64,000 bases of DNA from Yamagishiella unicocca (lineage: Eukaryota > Chlorophyta > Chlorophyceae > Chlamydomonadales > Volvocaceae), in NCBI GenBank assembly GCA_003116995.1, contig BDSL01000043.1, positions 434,001-498,000 of the forward strand. The letters run 5' to 3'. Under the pieces are notes generated by a model, which worked only from the letters and a program-made list of their open reading frames with translations, searched no databases and had not been told where the DNA came from. This document shows, piece by piece, positions 47,337 to 59,284 of the stretch (position 1 is the stretch's first letter; every line of letters begins with the position of its first letter). The translations under genes and the position numbers were made by a program.

Positions 47337-48598
47337 TCACGCCGCAACCTGCTCGTGTGCGCTGACGCCCCCTCGCAGCACCCGCCTGTGCTGGCTGCTG
47401 GCCCCGGCATCGCGGCCATCGCGCCCCCCCGCGGCAACCTCCAGGACCTCCAGGACGTGCAGCTTGACAGCGCTTGTGGCGCTGTTGCTGGCTGATGGCA
47501 GCACGAGGGTGAAGGCCACGTTGACGCAAGCCAGCTCACCGCTGTCGGGGCCCCGGGCGATAACCTGCAGCCCGTAATCACCCTGGAGGGAGGGGGGAAG
47601 GGATAGGGAGGGGAAGGGGGAAGGGATGGTGAGGGGGGAAGTGATAGGATGGGATGGAGGGGGAAGGGGATAGGGAGGGAGGGAGGGGTGGCAGGTGGCG
47701 GTGGTGGGTGGCGGGGATGTGATCACTGGAAGGCGGGGAGCGACATGACGGGTTTGCGCGGGCAGATGGCTGCTGCCGGGGGTGATCCGGGCGGGAACGA
47801 CAGTCCCTCGAAGCGAGAGGGCCTTCGTGGTGTACGTGGTCGGCGCAATGGGGGGATTCAGCTTGCTGGAGGGTGGACCTCGGGGTGCTTGCTGATGCAA
47901 TTGGACGCTGACGTACTCGACAAAGCAGCAGTGCGGTGTGTAAAACTCGTGAGGCGTCCGGAAACCTCATGACGTGGCTGTTAGGAGGGAGCTGCCGGGA
48001 GAACGCGAGATGCGAAAAATTATGGTACCGATGCCACCAGAATGGTACCATACCAACAGTACCACAGCAGAGCGCGAAGCAAGAAAACCGCTCCATGGTG
48101 CACTTAACGGTTAGGAGCCATCCGTATTGCGTTGCACTGTTGGGACCTACCGGGGGAGCGATAGGAGGCAGCGCCTCCTCTAGGGTTATGGACAAGGGAC
48201 CCGCGGGCACCGGGCAGGTCGTCTTAGTGCACAGGTCTAAGCTCTGGCTGAAGATTGGTATTCCAGAGAATGACACCACCATTTCTACTGAGCCTCCTTG
48301 CAGCTCGGACTCTGCGTTCGGAAGACGCAGGACTGACGTCATGCAGACGCGACCCGTGCACCACTTCGTAACATTAGCGCGATACAGCAGAGATCTCACC
48401 AATTTGACCATTAATCACGAATACTGCCGGAGAGCCGATGACAGGCGGGTCCGGGGTGAGCGTGACCGAGCTGGGCGTGAACGTGGTTAGGTCAACATCG
48501 CAGGGAGCCCAACTCATTTTGTCAGCAGATACATAAAGGCTGGACGTTGCAAGCGTAGCCACCCAGAGAGCAGCGAGGACTGCTGTGAAGGAACCCAT
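47337..48598 (-). CDS. Secreted ML-domain (NPC2/MD-2-like) lipid-binding protein
   Basis: A complete gene: exons 48598..48400, 48311..48151 and 47582..47337 give 201 residues and TGA, with all phases consistent. It opens with a signal peptide (MGSFTAVLAALWVATLATSS) followed by the mature start KMSWAPCDVD. ML-domain hallmarks: TLTPDPPVIGSPAVFVINGQ (strands before the lipid pocket), EMVVSFSGIPIFSQSLDLC, then CPVPAGPLSI, and near the C-terminus GDYGLQVIARGPDSGELACV. The cysteine spacing (first Cys near residue 34, the DLC...TC pair, the late Cys in LACV) fits the family's disulfides. ML proteins bind sterols, phospholipids or lipid-A-like ligands in the secretory, vacuolar or extracellular space. 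A Gly/Arg-rich tail follows the domain. The exact acceptor of exon 2 was chosen by phase; another AG lies nearby. Confidence 0.88.
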
Positions 48599-50922
48599 GG
48601 TAGGAGCGTTTGGCCTGTGCTTGCTGGATTGAAGGAATTAGGGTAGTAATGCGACTAGAGAGTAATGCATACATGTAGTGGATACAACAGACAACAACCC
48701 TTACAGTTACCGGTAGTGCTTAATGGACATGCAGTATGCTGCGTGCTGCGCTCATCTAAATTTGCACGACAGCGGAAAGCCTTGCAACCTTAAGAGCTAG
48801 ACAAAGCTCAAGCAGGTTTTTACGTAAGCAGTTTCAAAGCTGGCGTTGTGCATTCATTAGGACCTGCCTGGCGACTGGAGCCATCGTCCTTCCTACGCAT
48901 GCGCCACAGCAACCTTGCACGTACCCCCCCCCGCTCCACCGCAGACACTCCGCCAGGCAGGTGCGCCTCCTGCGGGATTGCTGTGGTCCTGCCATGACCT
49001 CTCCCATCCCCAACGACGCGTTCCGACGCTGTTCCCTCGGGACCACGCGCTAGCCCCACCTGTTACTGGTTGGCCTCTCATAGGAGCTCAAGCCCGCCAC
49101 TAAAAATCCTGACGCCGGGGGTTCTCCCCATTTGCAAATACAGGCACTTGGCGCTTTCCCCCCGCCCCCGCCCCCATGTCCCGTCCCAACACACTCCCGC
49201 CCGGCAACATTTGGCAACGAATGTTGCCAGTGGGGAAGCCCTGTCGCTGCCGCAAGTATGGTGTAATGAACCGCATCACCCGCGGAGCAGTCTGTTCGCG
49301 GGCGTGGGCTGGAAGGGAGACCCGTGTACGAAAGGAAAGAACTTCGCGGACGTGGGCGTGGGCGGGGCTGGGGCAGGCCTCGCGTTTGAGTTCCCTGCCG
49401 CAGCACCAAGTTAGTTCACACGCCTGTTGATTTCATCCTTGCGGTGTTGGGTGCGCGCCCGCAGGCGGCGGCAATATGCGCGACGTGCAGCGCTCCATCC
49501 TCGGCCTCATCGCCGCCGCGATGTGCCCGATGGCTCTAGCTTACGGTCTGGGGCCCACTGTAACAGTTAGCACTGCCGCCGGCCGCATCATGTAATCGGT
49601 ATCGCGTGCATGCAGACAGCGGGTAGTACAACCGTCGGCTGCGTCATCACGTAATCATTGTTATTCTGCGTCATGTGCATATAACGGCAAGGCATCGTCA
49701 GTGACACTGATAGGCCTGGGACCGATGGAATGCTAAACTGGTAGACGGCATGTTAGAGATGGGGGGTATCTGCTTCCGAACCTGATTGTCTGAGGTTGCT
49801 TGCGCTACGGCCGAAGAGACGACCCCCTGACGGGCTTATGCTTTTGATGTCGTTAACAGCCATTGCACGGGCCACGGCAAGCATGTAACAGCTCACGGCA
49901 GGGGAGGGCTCAGGGTGGGCCTCGCCCAGTCTGCGCGGAGTGGAGAGCTCCCCCTGCCTTCTCAGCTGGTCCCAGCACGGTACGCCTCCAACGATGTCCA
50001 AAGGGCCTTATGTCTTGGCACGCCACACCCTCACAAAGCTTCCTGTCTACCAAGTGGGACTCCCATCGTTGCCTGGTGTGTTGCTGGGCATTGCTAGGGG
50101 GTCATCACGGCTTCAGGGCATATACTCGGGGGAGAAATAGACGACCCTGGGGGGCGAGTGGGGGAGGAGGGCCGATCTACGACGGCGATGCCCCAGGACG
50201 GCCCAAACGGAAACCTGTGGTCAGCCTTGCCGTACGATAGGGGCGCTGACTTTACACCCAATTACAGGGGTGTAAGATGTATATATTTCGCCTGCAATTG
50301 AGTGGCCAGCGCGCAGCAGTAGGCGCTCAGCTCAATTTCATACAAGATACAACGCTTTTTGTGCCTCGTGCGTGCCACCTCGGCGTGAAATACAATGCTT
50401 CACACTGTTAAGTACGCTGCACATTCGCATGGATGCGCTCCAGGTTAGTTGCGAGGTCCTCTGGGGTCTCAAGCCGTTGAGGGACGACTGGCCGTTCGTC
50501 GCTCGGGTCTAGCCAACACGCATCGGCCATAAAATCACCGATCGATAATGGATAATGCAATTGAACATTTTGGGGTTGTTTAGGTTTGAAGATGCTTGCG
50601 GGCGACGCCTTTTCCGTTGCCAGCGACGTCCACAGGCTTTGCAAGTGTGGCTGCACCTTCAAAGCGGCAACCTTGGCCGAAAGTTATAACGTTAATTACT
50701 TTTTTAAAATGCGCCCAGCAAACTACCTCCGCGGGTGGCCAGGAAATGCAGCAAGCGCTCCATGCGCGACAGGAAAGGTGCTTCCGCGCCATGCCGGATG
50801 CACACACCAGGACCAGGTTTCCCGGCGCCAAGGAAATCGACGCTAGGAGGCTCTAACAGGCAGGCTTCGGCCCGCTGAACTCTGACCCGCCGTGGCTGAA
50901 CACGCCATTTGACCTCTCGCAG
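48599..50922. other. Spacer and unresolved FKBP 5' exons
   Basis: The left part is the 5' flank of the ML gene. An exon-like stretch opens after cgcccgcag at about 49464 (MRDVQRSILGLIAAAM) and runs straight into a dispersed-repeat copy. The right part must hold the first exon and transit-peptide start of the FKBP gene, possibly at 50586-50780, but no join was proved. Confidence 0.4.
49516..49572 (-). repeat. Dispersed repeat copy
   Basis: Reads cgatgtgcccgatggctcta then ggggcccactgtaacagtta on the plus strand, that is the reverse of the 15535 and 46063 type. Confidence 0.75.
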
Positions 50923-53799
50923 GCGCTCCGCGCGTCCTCCGCAGCCAGCGCCATGGCGCCATCAGGCCGCTGGTCCTGACACGAAACGTCCCGGATTCGA
51001 AGGTGGGCGTCACCGAAGCGCCTTCAGAGCTGGCGCCGACTGCGGCTGCAGCGGAAGCTCCCAAGGCGGAGAGCGCCTCTGACATCGTCGGCGCTGCGAC
51101 CCGCAAGAAGCGGTCGGCGCGGAAGGCTGAGTCCACGGACGCTATTTCCACCTTCCTCACGCGGCGATTTGGGTGGGTGGGTGGCGCAGAAACGCGTGTA
51201 GGGCATTTGAGGGGCGATTTGGGTGGATGGGTGGGCGGGTGGGTGGGTGGGTGGCGGCTAAACGCGTGTAAGGCATTTGAGGGCCCAAATATTTGATGGG
51301 TTACGAAGAAAACCCGTGTAAGAGGTAAATCCGTTTGTGGCATGTTTGATGGGCGGGTGGGTGGGTGTCAGCTGTGCGGCCTCGAGGAGGCAATTGCGGG
51401 GGGCAACCGCGCTCAATCGGTGGGAAGAGGGGCCGCAGACGAAGCGGGCGCACGACAGGCGCGGTCAGTGCTCCACCTCCGCGTAACCCTCCTTTAAGGA
51501 GAAATACCAAAACCACAACCACAATCACAACCACGACCATCACCAACACCAACGCAAGCACCACAACAATCACAACCACCACCACAACCATCACAACCAC
51601 CACAACCACCACAACCACCACCTCCACACCGCACCCCCGCCGCTGCCGTTGCTGCTTTGTTGCTCTACCCGACGGCATCTCGCAACGCCCGTTTGGGCGC
51701 AAAGCGCATGACCCCGCTGACTCACCTGCCGTACCCCAATCGCCCCCCTCCTGTCCTCCCTCCCTCCCCATTGCGCAGTATTGCCGGCGGTCTGGCCTGG
51801 CTGGGCTTCCTGGCGGTTGGCTCGCTGGGGGAGCAGGTGGGCGTGTTATGTGGGGGGTGGCGAGGGAACCCGTGTACACGACATGAGCGATGGGTACCGC
51901 AGGCAGCAGCCGTAAGGCTTCACGTTCCAGGCCGCACCTTCGGTATCGTGAATGGGGTGAGCTGGCATTTAGCCTCCTCTTTCCTTAATATTATAAGATA
52001 TATATAATACTTATCAGTTTATGCGATACGCACGACGCAGCGTCAAATCAGGACACGCGGCTCTCCATTCACCGTAACGGTATGGCTCTCACTGCTGCTT
52101 CCCGCTGTGCAGCACGCGCTCCCGCGCCCCCCCACACGGCCCAAGTCCAGCCTGCTAACCGCCCGTGGAGGTTCACGGCTTTAGCGGGATCCCAAAACAC
52201 ACGCCCCCGCCCCCGCCCCACCCTCCCCCGCCCCACCATCCACGGGCCTTCCTCGAAACCCTCCCGCCCCCTTCCTCCCTCCCGCCCCCGCCCCACCATC
52301 CACGGGCCTTCCTCGAAACCCTCCCGCCCCCCCCTCGCCCCCGCCCCACCATCCACGGGCCTTCCTCGAAACCCTCCCGCCCCCCCCCCCCGCCGCCCCC
52401 CGTGCAGGTCAAGACGCGGCTGGAGGTGGCGAGTGAGCTGAGCGCCACCAAGGATGTGGAGGATGCGCCGGAGGTGGGGGCTGGGAGCGGCAGCGGGGGC
52501 TGGGAGCGGCAGCGGGGGCTGGGGGTCAGGGCGGGACAGGGGATGGGAGCTGTTGTGCTGGACCAGGGGGCGGGGACGTATTGTGCTGGACCAGGGGACG
52601 GGGGTTACTGTGCTGGCCCAGGGCTAGGCGGTCCCGCTGCCGCGCCCGCGACCTCACAAGGCTCGGAGCTGCGGTGGATGGGGTATGGGGGCCACTTTCT
52701 CGAGTGCGTCCGTCCTCCCTCATCGTCCTCCCCCATCGGTTTCCCACGCCCAGCCCTCGATACACACAGCTCCCCCTCCCTCCCCCTCCAGCCCCCGCTC
52801 CCCCTCTTTACACACCCCTCCGCTCGCGGATTCGCGGATTCTCTTATCCACCCGCCCCCCTCGAACCCCCCCTCCCCCTCCCCCTCTTACCTCCCCCCGC
52901 CCCCTTCCCATGTCGAGTTACCGGTTACCTTATGTAAGCCCCCCCGGCCCCCTCCCCGCCGTGCCAGGTGGTTCTGCCCAGCGGCGTGCGCTACCGCGAC
53001 TTGCGAGTGGGTGGCGGCCAGGCCCCGATCAAGGGGTACCTGGCGCTGCTGGACTATGTGTAGGTGGCGGCCGGGGCGGCGAGGAAAACACGTGTATGCC
53101 CCGTGTTGGGGGCGGCCGGGGGCGGCGAGGAAAACACGTGTATGCTCCGTGTCGGGAGCGGGGATGGCGCGTAAACCCCGAGCGAGCAACTCGGATAGCA
53201 AAAGCAGTGACCGGGGAAGTCCATCACCCTTGCTGCCACCAGTCAACACTCCCTCTGATGCTCCGAAACCCCTTCGTCCTTCCGTCGCCGCCGTAGTACC
53301 GTATCGCCTCACGCCCTCCCCCACCCAAAGGCCCCCGGTCGTCAATACCCCTTCCCCCCCCCGCCTTCCTCGAAATCCCCCCCACCTCTTCCCCGCACCC
53401 TCCACTTCCTGCCTTCCGTCCGCTCAAAAATCCCCACCCCCCGCCCATTCCTCTCTCCCGTACGCCCTTCTCACCCTCACCGCTCACCCTCACGACCGCA
53501 GCGGCACCGCCGACGGAGTGCAGTTCGAGTCCACCAAGGCCCGCGGCAAGCCCATCGTGTACATCGTGGGCGGGCGCCCGTTCACCGGTGGCATGTGCGC
53601 GGGGCTGGAACAGGCGCTGAGCACCATGCGCGCCGGCGGACGGCGGCTGGTGACGGTGCCGCCGGAGCTGGGTTTCGGAGAGCGCGGCGCGGTGCTGCGA
53701 CCCACGGAGCACGTGCCGGACAAGCAGGGTGTCGTACCGCCCGGCGCCACGCTGGTGTACGACGTGGAGCTGGTGCGCGTGTCGATCCCGCCTTCGTAA
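50923..53799 (+). CDS. FKB17: Chloroplast FKBP17-type immunophilin, 5' incomplete
   Basis: Exons 50923..51172, 51779..51836, 52408..52473, 52968..53059 and 53502..53799 join in phase to 253 residues and TAA. The N-terminal part is Ala/Ser/Lys-rich like a plastid transit region, then FLTRRFGIAGGLAWLGFLAV, a hydrophobic span after a twin arginine, then GSLGEQVKTRLEVASE, PEVVLPSGVRYRDLRVGGGQ and the FKBP fold. This order of membrane span, EQ-KTR-EV and VVLPSG-RY-DLRVGGG is what I recall for plant FKBP17 proteins of the chloroplast. Classical FKBP active-site residues are altered (DGVQFEST for DG-FDSS; GRPFTGGMC at the VI-GW site), so rotamase activity is doubtful. The last strand is ATLVYDVELVRV. 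The start ATG lies upstream and was not found. Introns carry the shared GAGGAAAACCCGTG motif. Confidence 0.82.
51505..51632. repeat. ACCACA/ATCACA microsatellite in FKBP intron
   Basis: Imperfect aaccacaaccacaatcacaa-type run in the intron 51173-51778. Confidence 0.8.
52226..52383. repeat. Three direct repeats of a 60 bp unit in FKBP intron
   Basis: Each copy contains ccatccacgggccttcctcg then aaaccctcccgccccc, centred near 52245, 52305 and 52363. They are reverse copies of the motif ggtttcgaggaaggcccgtg that is shared with other introns. Confidence 0.85.
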
Positions 53800-55718
53800 G
53801 GCGGCGCGCGTGTGTGTGTGTATGTGTGTGTGGAGGCCGGGGGGGGAGGGGGTAAACGGGGGTTACGTACCTAGGTCAGCCGCTCGTGGTGTCGGTATTG
53901 CTACAGGGAGGGGGCGAGCGGGGGAAGGGGAGGGGTGTCGTACGTTGCGCGGCGCCGCGAGGCAACGGGAGCCGTGCAGGAAGCTGCGCGGCGTCTGCTT
54001 AGGACCGCGCAGTGCAGTACGGCGCTGTGCCGTGCAGTGTCGTGCACACGGCGCATGAGAAGGACGTGAGCACGTCAGCAAGGGATACTGATACCGGCGG
54101 CATGTGCGTGTTTGGGGCTGGGCAGCTTTTTACGATGACGGCGGCACGACAGCAGTGGGAGGGAGGAAGTAGGACGAGTGCGAGACAGGGGATGCAGAGA
54201 GTCGTGGAGAGGAACGACGTGCCGTATCCCGACTTCGCGGTCCTAGGCAATTTTGGTAGTGACGGTTCGTGACTTTACATTATGTGGAAGGCGAGCGCGA
54301 CGCCTTTTCGCAGTACCGGCATGCTGGAGTCGCGGTGCAGGGCGCCAGGCGGCGGCGCGGTGGGGAGCAGCGCATGTAGGATGTGTCGTACGTGTCCTCG
54401 TCCGTTTCTCACCGAACTTGACCCGTCAGAGCCAGTCGGGGCTGTGTGTGTTGTCCTCTTTTCGTCGCACGATCCGACGGACAGAACACAAACAAGCAAC
54501 GAGGGTGACGTGTTCTGATTGGAGCCACCTTGAAGCTCTCGAGCTAGGGCGCCGACGGCTCGGTGATCGCAACGGTACGGCAGGAACAAATCTCCGATGC
54601 ACCCGTGCCGGCAGACCGACCCATGGGCCATGCGTGGATCACAAATTTTACCGAACCACGAGTCGCAAATGACAAGAGAACCAGTAACCAGTGGTACATG
54701 ACTTTCTATTCTTCCTGTGCCTCCTTCAGTGCCAGGCGATTCTGGCGATATGCCCCCGATGGCTCTTCCTCCCAAAAGGTGTGGAGCCCAATGTAAGAGT
54801 GACTACATGTACTACACTGGTTGCGCCATTTTTCGAATCACAAATTGCGTACATGCTACCGTAACCAGCAACCCCCCGCCCAACCCAAGAAAATAGGTGT
54901 CCGAAGACGATGCGCCGGCTATCCTATCCATACCGCGTAAACGGGTTTGATGCCATCGCCGCTCAACCTCGCTAAGGCAAGGCTGCACTCCCTCTCAACT
55001 CCTCTGTGCATGCAACATCCTCGCCCTGTACTTGGTCGATCGTGTCCACTCTAATCGCCGGCGGCGGGCACGGAGCAGCTCCCGCGCGGCCCCCTCCCCC
55101 GCCCGGTGTCAGAAAACTATCCGACAGCTATAATTTCTGTCCTCTTTTTCCTACGTCGCGAAACCGGGTCTTCTCACCACTCGCCCGTTCGGACCTCACT
55201 CCGGGTCTCCATGCCTGCCCGCCAACAAACGCAAACACCCAGTGCGTGCGCCAGGGGCATGCACCGCCGGGTCGCCCTGGGTCCGCCGCCAGGCGCGTAC
55301 ATGCATCACTCCCCCTCCCCCAACGCGTACGGCAGACGTACGACAATGAGATACCTCGGTCCGCTGCGTCGCCTACTACACGCATCGCATCACTTTGCGG
55401 GGTGGCGGGGGGGGGTGGCGGGGGGGGCGGACCGGCGCCGCTGGGGGCAGCTGAGGCCGCCTCGACAGCCGCTGCGCCGCCGCCTGGCTCGCCTGGCGTC
55501 CCCCCCTTTCGGGCACCCCGCCGCCGCCATCGGTGGCTGTCTGCCGGGGGAGCGACTTGCCTGCCGGGGGCGGCGGCGGCCCCGGCGCCACCGACCCGTG
55601 GGTCAGTGCGACAGAGCTCCCGCTACCCGGGGCCGCGTGGCGGAGGCGGCGGTGTGCTGCTGGTCGGTCATCGTGTGGCGGAGGTGAAGGCGCCGCCGCC
55701 GCTGCCGCCGCCACGCAG
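53800..55718. other. Spacer between convergent genes
   Basis: FKBP 3' UTR at left, with a TG run at about 53809-53832, and the membrane-protein 3' UTR at right. One dispersed-repeat copy lies at 54719-54800 and contains TGTAA at about 54793. No gene is supported. Confidence 0.5.
54719..54800 (-). repeat. Dispersed repeat copy
   Basis: gcctccttcagtgccaggcg, then gatatgcccccgatggctct, then ggtgtggagcccaatgtaag. It matches the reverse of the plus-oriented copies, with divergence. Confidence 0.65.
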
Positions 55719-58150
55719 TTAGTGCCGCCGCCCAGCGGCGGCCGCCGCCGCGACGGCGGCGGCCGCCAGTGCGGCGCATGCGGCGGCGGCGGCGGCCAGG
55801 GCCATCTGGGTAAAAAGCCAGCGGGCCGGCAGAGCCGGTGCGGCGCCGACGAGCGCGGGGGCTCCGTAGAGCCACAGCAGCCGCAGCAGGGACCTCAGCC
55901 AGGGCATGGGGCGGGAAAGCCAGCCAGCGCGCCAGCCCTCCCGCGCCTGTTGCGGCTTCTGCTGCGGGCGCGGCTGCTGCTGCAGGTGCGGCTGCTGCTG
56001 CAGGTGCGGCTGCTGCGCAGTCGCTGGTGACGGTCGCGGCGGGGGTGGTGCTGCGGTTGTGCCGTCAGCGTTGCAGTAGGTCGGGGGGCAGGGCGACCCG
56101 GCAGCACTCGTGGCGACCAGAGGCCTAACGGCGGCTGGCGCAAAGCCAGCAGCCACTCCGGCGGAGGCGGTGCGGGGAACGAGCGCGTCGCGGGCGGTCC
56201 TCAGCTGCGGCGACCGCCGGTACGGCAACCGGGACCTGAACAGCCCGCAACTCCAGGACGAGACGGCCCGGCAGGGGGCTTCGTCATCCAGTGGATCCTG
56301 TACGACGTACGGCTTCTGCTCAGGGCCGGAGCGGAGGTGACCGGCCGAAACTGAATGGGCGTCGCCGCCATCGCCGCCGCCGGCCGCAACGCCTCCCTTT
56401 ACTGGGAAGCGCGGCGGGTCACGCGGCCGCTGCTCCCGTACGGCACCCTCGGACGGCTCGCCGTGCAGCTCCTCCGTGCCCGCGGCGGCGCCCGCGTCGT
56501 ACAGCCCGTTCGCCAGGGACGCCGTCGCCGGCCCCCCGATGACGCCGTCGCCGGGTCCCGCCACGGCGTCAGACAGTACGGCGTACGGCAGTACGGCATG
56601 CCACGCCAGCTGCAGCGCCAGCCAGGCGGCCGGCGAGCCGCCCATGGCCGCCAGCGCCGCGAGCCACGCGGGCGAGTGGACGAGCAACAGCCCCGCCGAG
56701 TGGCGCCACATCGGGTGCAACAGCGCGGCTGCGGCGGCGGCGGCGGAGTCGGGCGGCAGCAGCAGCCTGGCCGCAGGCCCCACCGTGTAGTGACGGCGTC
56801 GGCTGCTGCGGCTCGCGTCGGCTTGGATGGCGGTGCTGCCGGCCGGGCCCGCCGCCGTCGCTGGCCTGGCGGCCCCCCTGGAGCTCAGGTACAGCCACAG
56901 CGCGGTCCAAGCCAGGAGCAGTGTTGCACCCACCATCAGGCCCCCTGGGGAGGGAGCGACGTGCCGGAGGCCGGCAGCTGGCGTGAAGGAGAGCAATCAG
57001 GGTGCAGCAGCGGGCCCAGAGGCCGGCCCAGGGCCCGGGCCAGAGGCCGGCAGTGGTGATGCTGACGGCCGCTGTCAAGATCGTGATGGCGGTGGTGTGG
57101 ACGCTGTGATACATGGCGTCAAGTCCGCTCACCAGCCCCTGCGCGCCTGCGGCCGCAACCCACCCACGCCGCGCCGCGCCGCGGCCCTAAACCCTAAACC
57201 CTCAGGTTGCGGTCGGCCTCGTGAGACGGTACGACACTTCACCACCCCCCTTTCCCCCGATCTCCTCTTCCTCCCGCACCGCCCGCACCCCTCGGACCCC
57301 TCCAGCACGGCATGGCCCCCCCCCCGACCCCTCCAGCACCCCCCGGACTCAGACCCGCAGGTCCCGGACCCGCACTTACCCGCAACCACCGTACGACACA
57401 GCAGCGACGAGGCTCCCGCCGACCCAGCTGCCCACCAGGAGGCGGCCGCCGCCGCCGCCGCCGCCGCTGCAGCCCGGGGCGGAGCCGCCGCCGTCGCCGC
57501 CGCCTCACTGGCGCTGCCGCCGCCGCCGCCGCCAAGCAGCGCTCCGGTCAGCGTCGCCAGCACCCTCCGTACGCCGCCGCCACCGCCACCGCCGCCACCG
57601 CCGCCGCCGCCACCGCCGCCGGCGGTCGCGCAGCTGGAGTTGCGTGCCTGCCCGAGGCCCATCAGCAGCGGCAGCCAGCCGCCCCCGGCCGCCACGCCTC
57701 GTCCACAAGTACCCTCGGCCGCCGCCCCTGCCCCCAGGCCCACGGCCCTGACCGCTGCTGCCGCCGCGCCTGCCATCCACTGCCGCCGCCAACCCCCCCC
57801 CCACCACCACGGCCCCAGCCACCCCTGCGCCGGCGCCGAGGCGCGGCACGTGCGCAAACGGTACGGCAGTCCGATTGTCGTACCCGCCAGCAGGCACGCC
57901 GCCGTGGCGAGGTGCATGCCGCGCGCCGCATGCGCCGCGTGTGCGGCCAGGAGGCCCTCCTGGGCGGCCGCGGCCGCGGCGGTGGTGATGAGGGACGTGA
58001 GGCGGGCGGTGTGGCGCTTCACGGCGCGGAGGGAGTTGGCACAGTCCTGGAGGCCGGTGCGGGTGCCGGGTGGGCCCCCGGTGATGAAGGCGGTCGCGGG
58101 GAGAGAGAGGCATGGGAGGGAGCAGTTTGGCAGCAGGGAAGAGAGAGGCA
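55719..58150 (-). CDS. Ala-rich multi-pass membrane protein
   Basis: The family was not recognised. The exon ending at 57380 (gtaagt donor) reads TGLQDCANSLRAVKRHTARL, then MHLATAACLLAGTTIGLPYR, poly-Gly and poly-Ala stretches and ASSLLCRTVVAG. It joins in phase to an exon opening at 57146 (AQGLVSGLDAMYHSVHTTAI and TILTAAVSITTAGLW). From about 56975 the frame with good codon use and hydrophobic spans is shifted by one base: GLMVGATLLLAWTALWLYLS, HSPAWLAALAAMGGSPAAWL, a long Pro/Gln loop, a cluster WLRSLLRLLWLYGAPALVGA, a final poly-Ala helix, and the stop at 55719. No GT donor explains that shift, so there is an indel or a non-canonical intron. At least six membrane spans are likely. The 5' end near 58150 or further right is unresolved; a short exon may lie at 58455-58480. 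Confidence 0.55.
57185..57202. repeat. Two and a half CCCTAAA units in an intron
   Basis: Interstitial plant-telomere-like sequence in intron 57379-57147 of the membrane-protein gene. Too short to imply a telomere. Confidence 0.8.
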
Positions 58151-58722
58151 GGGGAGGGAGCTGAGGAACAAGGCCGGAGAAAGGTGCGTGTGTGTGTTTT
58201 AAATATGCGTGTGTGTGTGTGCGTGCCAGGTGGCAACTATTAGATGTATGCAGCTATTTATTTTTGCAGCTTGGTAGCAGGTGGGGTTAGGTGGGTTGGT
58301 AGGCAGGGCCAGGGCAGCTGTTGGAGCGAGTGGGCAGTGGGCGATAGCGGGGGGAGGGGGGGGTTGCCGGAACCGCCGCGGACACGCGAGCTGCTTCCGT
58401 CATCGTGTGTCGTACATGCCCTAATGTCCCTCGCATGGCGCCGCCGTACCTCGAGCAGCCCCACTCCCGAGCTGCAGGAGGAGGAGAGCCGCTGGAGCTG
58501 GACCAGGAGGGAGGCGCAGCAGCTAAGGGGGGGTGACGAGGAGGGAGCAGGGAGGGAAAGCGGCGGCAGGGAAGGGTTGGGGAAGAAGGGGAAACCCGTA
58601 GGCCGGCGATGAAAAGTAGACCGGAGCAGGAAACGTTGGGTGTACTTGTTAGGGGGGGGGAGAAGGCGGAGGGAAGGAGGGTTTCGAGGAAGACCCGTGG
58701 AGGGAAGGCGGGAGGTTAGAGC

Positions 58723-58830
58723 GGGTCGTGGTGTCGGGTGTGGGAGCGGGGCAGGGTAGCGGGTCGGGTGTGGGAGCGGGGTAGGGTTTTCTAATACGGG
58801 TGTGGGAGCGGGGGAGGGTTTTTAATACCT
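58723..58830. repeat. gggtgtgggagcgggg minisatellite
   Basis: Three copies of a roughly 35-42 bp unit containing gggtgtgggagcgggg followed by agggt. Confidence 0.8.
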
Positions 58831-59099
58831 AGGGTGGTGAGCCAGGATGTTGGGTGAGGCGTTTTGATAGGCATGCGTCTTTCGGGGCTTAGGTGAGGAG
58901 GATGGGTGCTTGATAGTGCGATCTGGCAGGGCGGAGCGGTGAGGGCGAGGTGTGGGCGGGAGAGAATGAGACCCGGGAAAAGACTGCTGCATGGCGACTG
59001 CTGGCAGGGTGAACGTTGCCCTCCGCGAGGGCGGGGACTACTGGTAAGAGAGGGGGCGGCCCGAACCTGTCCGAAACCGCTGTAGCCAAACCTCCCCAC

Positions 59100-59284
59100 C
59101 TGCAGATGAGCGTCACTGGAATTAGGAGTTGCCGTAGAAGCTGATTTGTTTCTACTTGTTCCTGCCGAAGCCTCTCCAACGCGGCGACCACCGAAGCATT
59201 CGGCTCCGGACTTTGGGGCGTAACCGAGTCAGTACCTCGGCCGGGCAGCCGCACCCGCTTGATACTACTCATACGGTCTGGCAT
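59100..59284 (-). CDS. Possible first exon of a small coiled-coil gene
   Basis: ATG at 59284 (or 59272) opens MPDRMSSIKRVRLPGRG, then a charged helix VVAALERLRQEQVETNQLLR, and ends at a ctgcag/gtgggg donor. Codon use is moderate. No downstream exon was found, so this may be a gene fragment. Function unknown. Confidence 0.3.

Noticed and set aside
57185..57202. Telomere or chromosome end
   Set aside because: Only two and a half units, inside an intron with genes on both sides.
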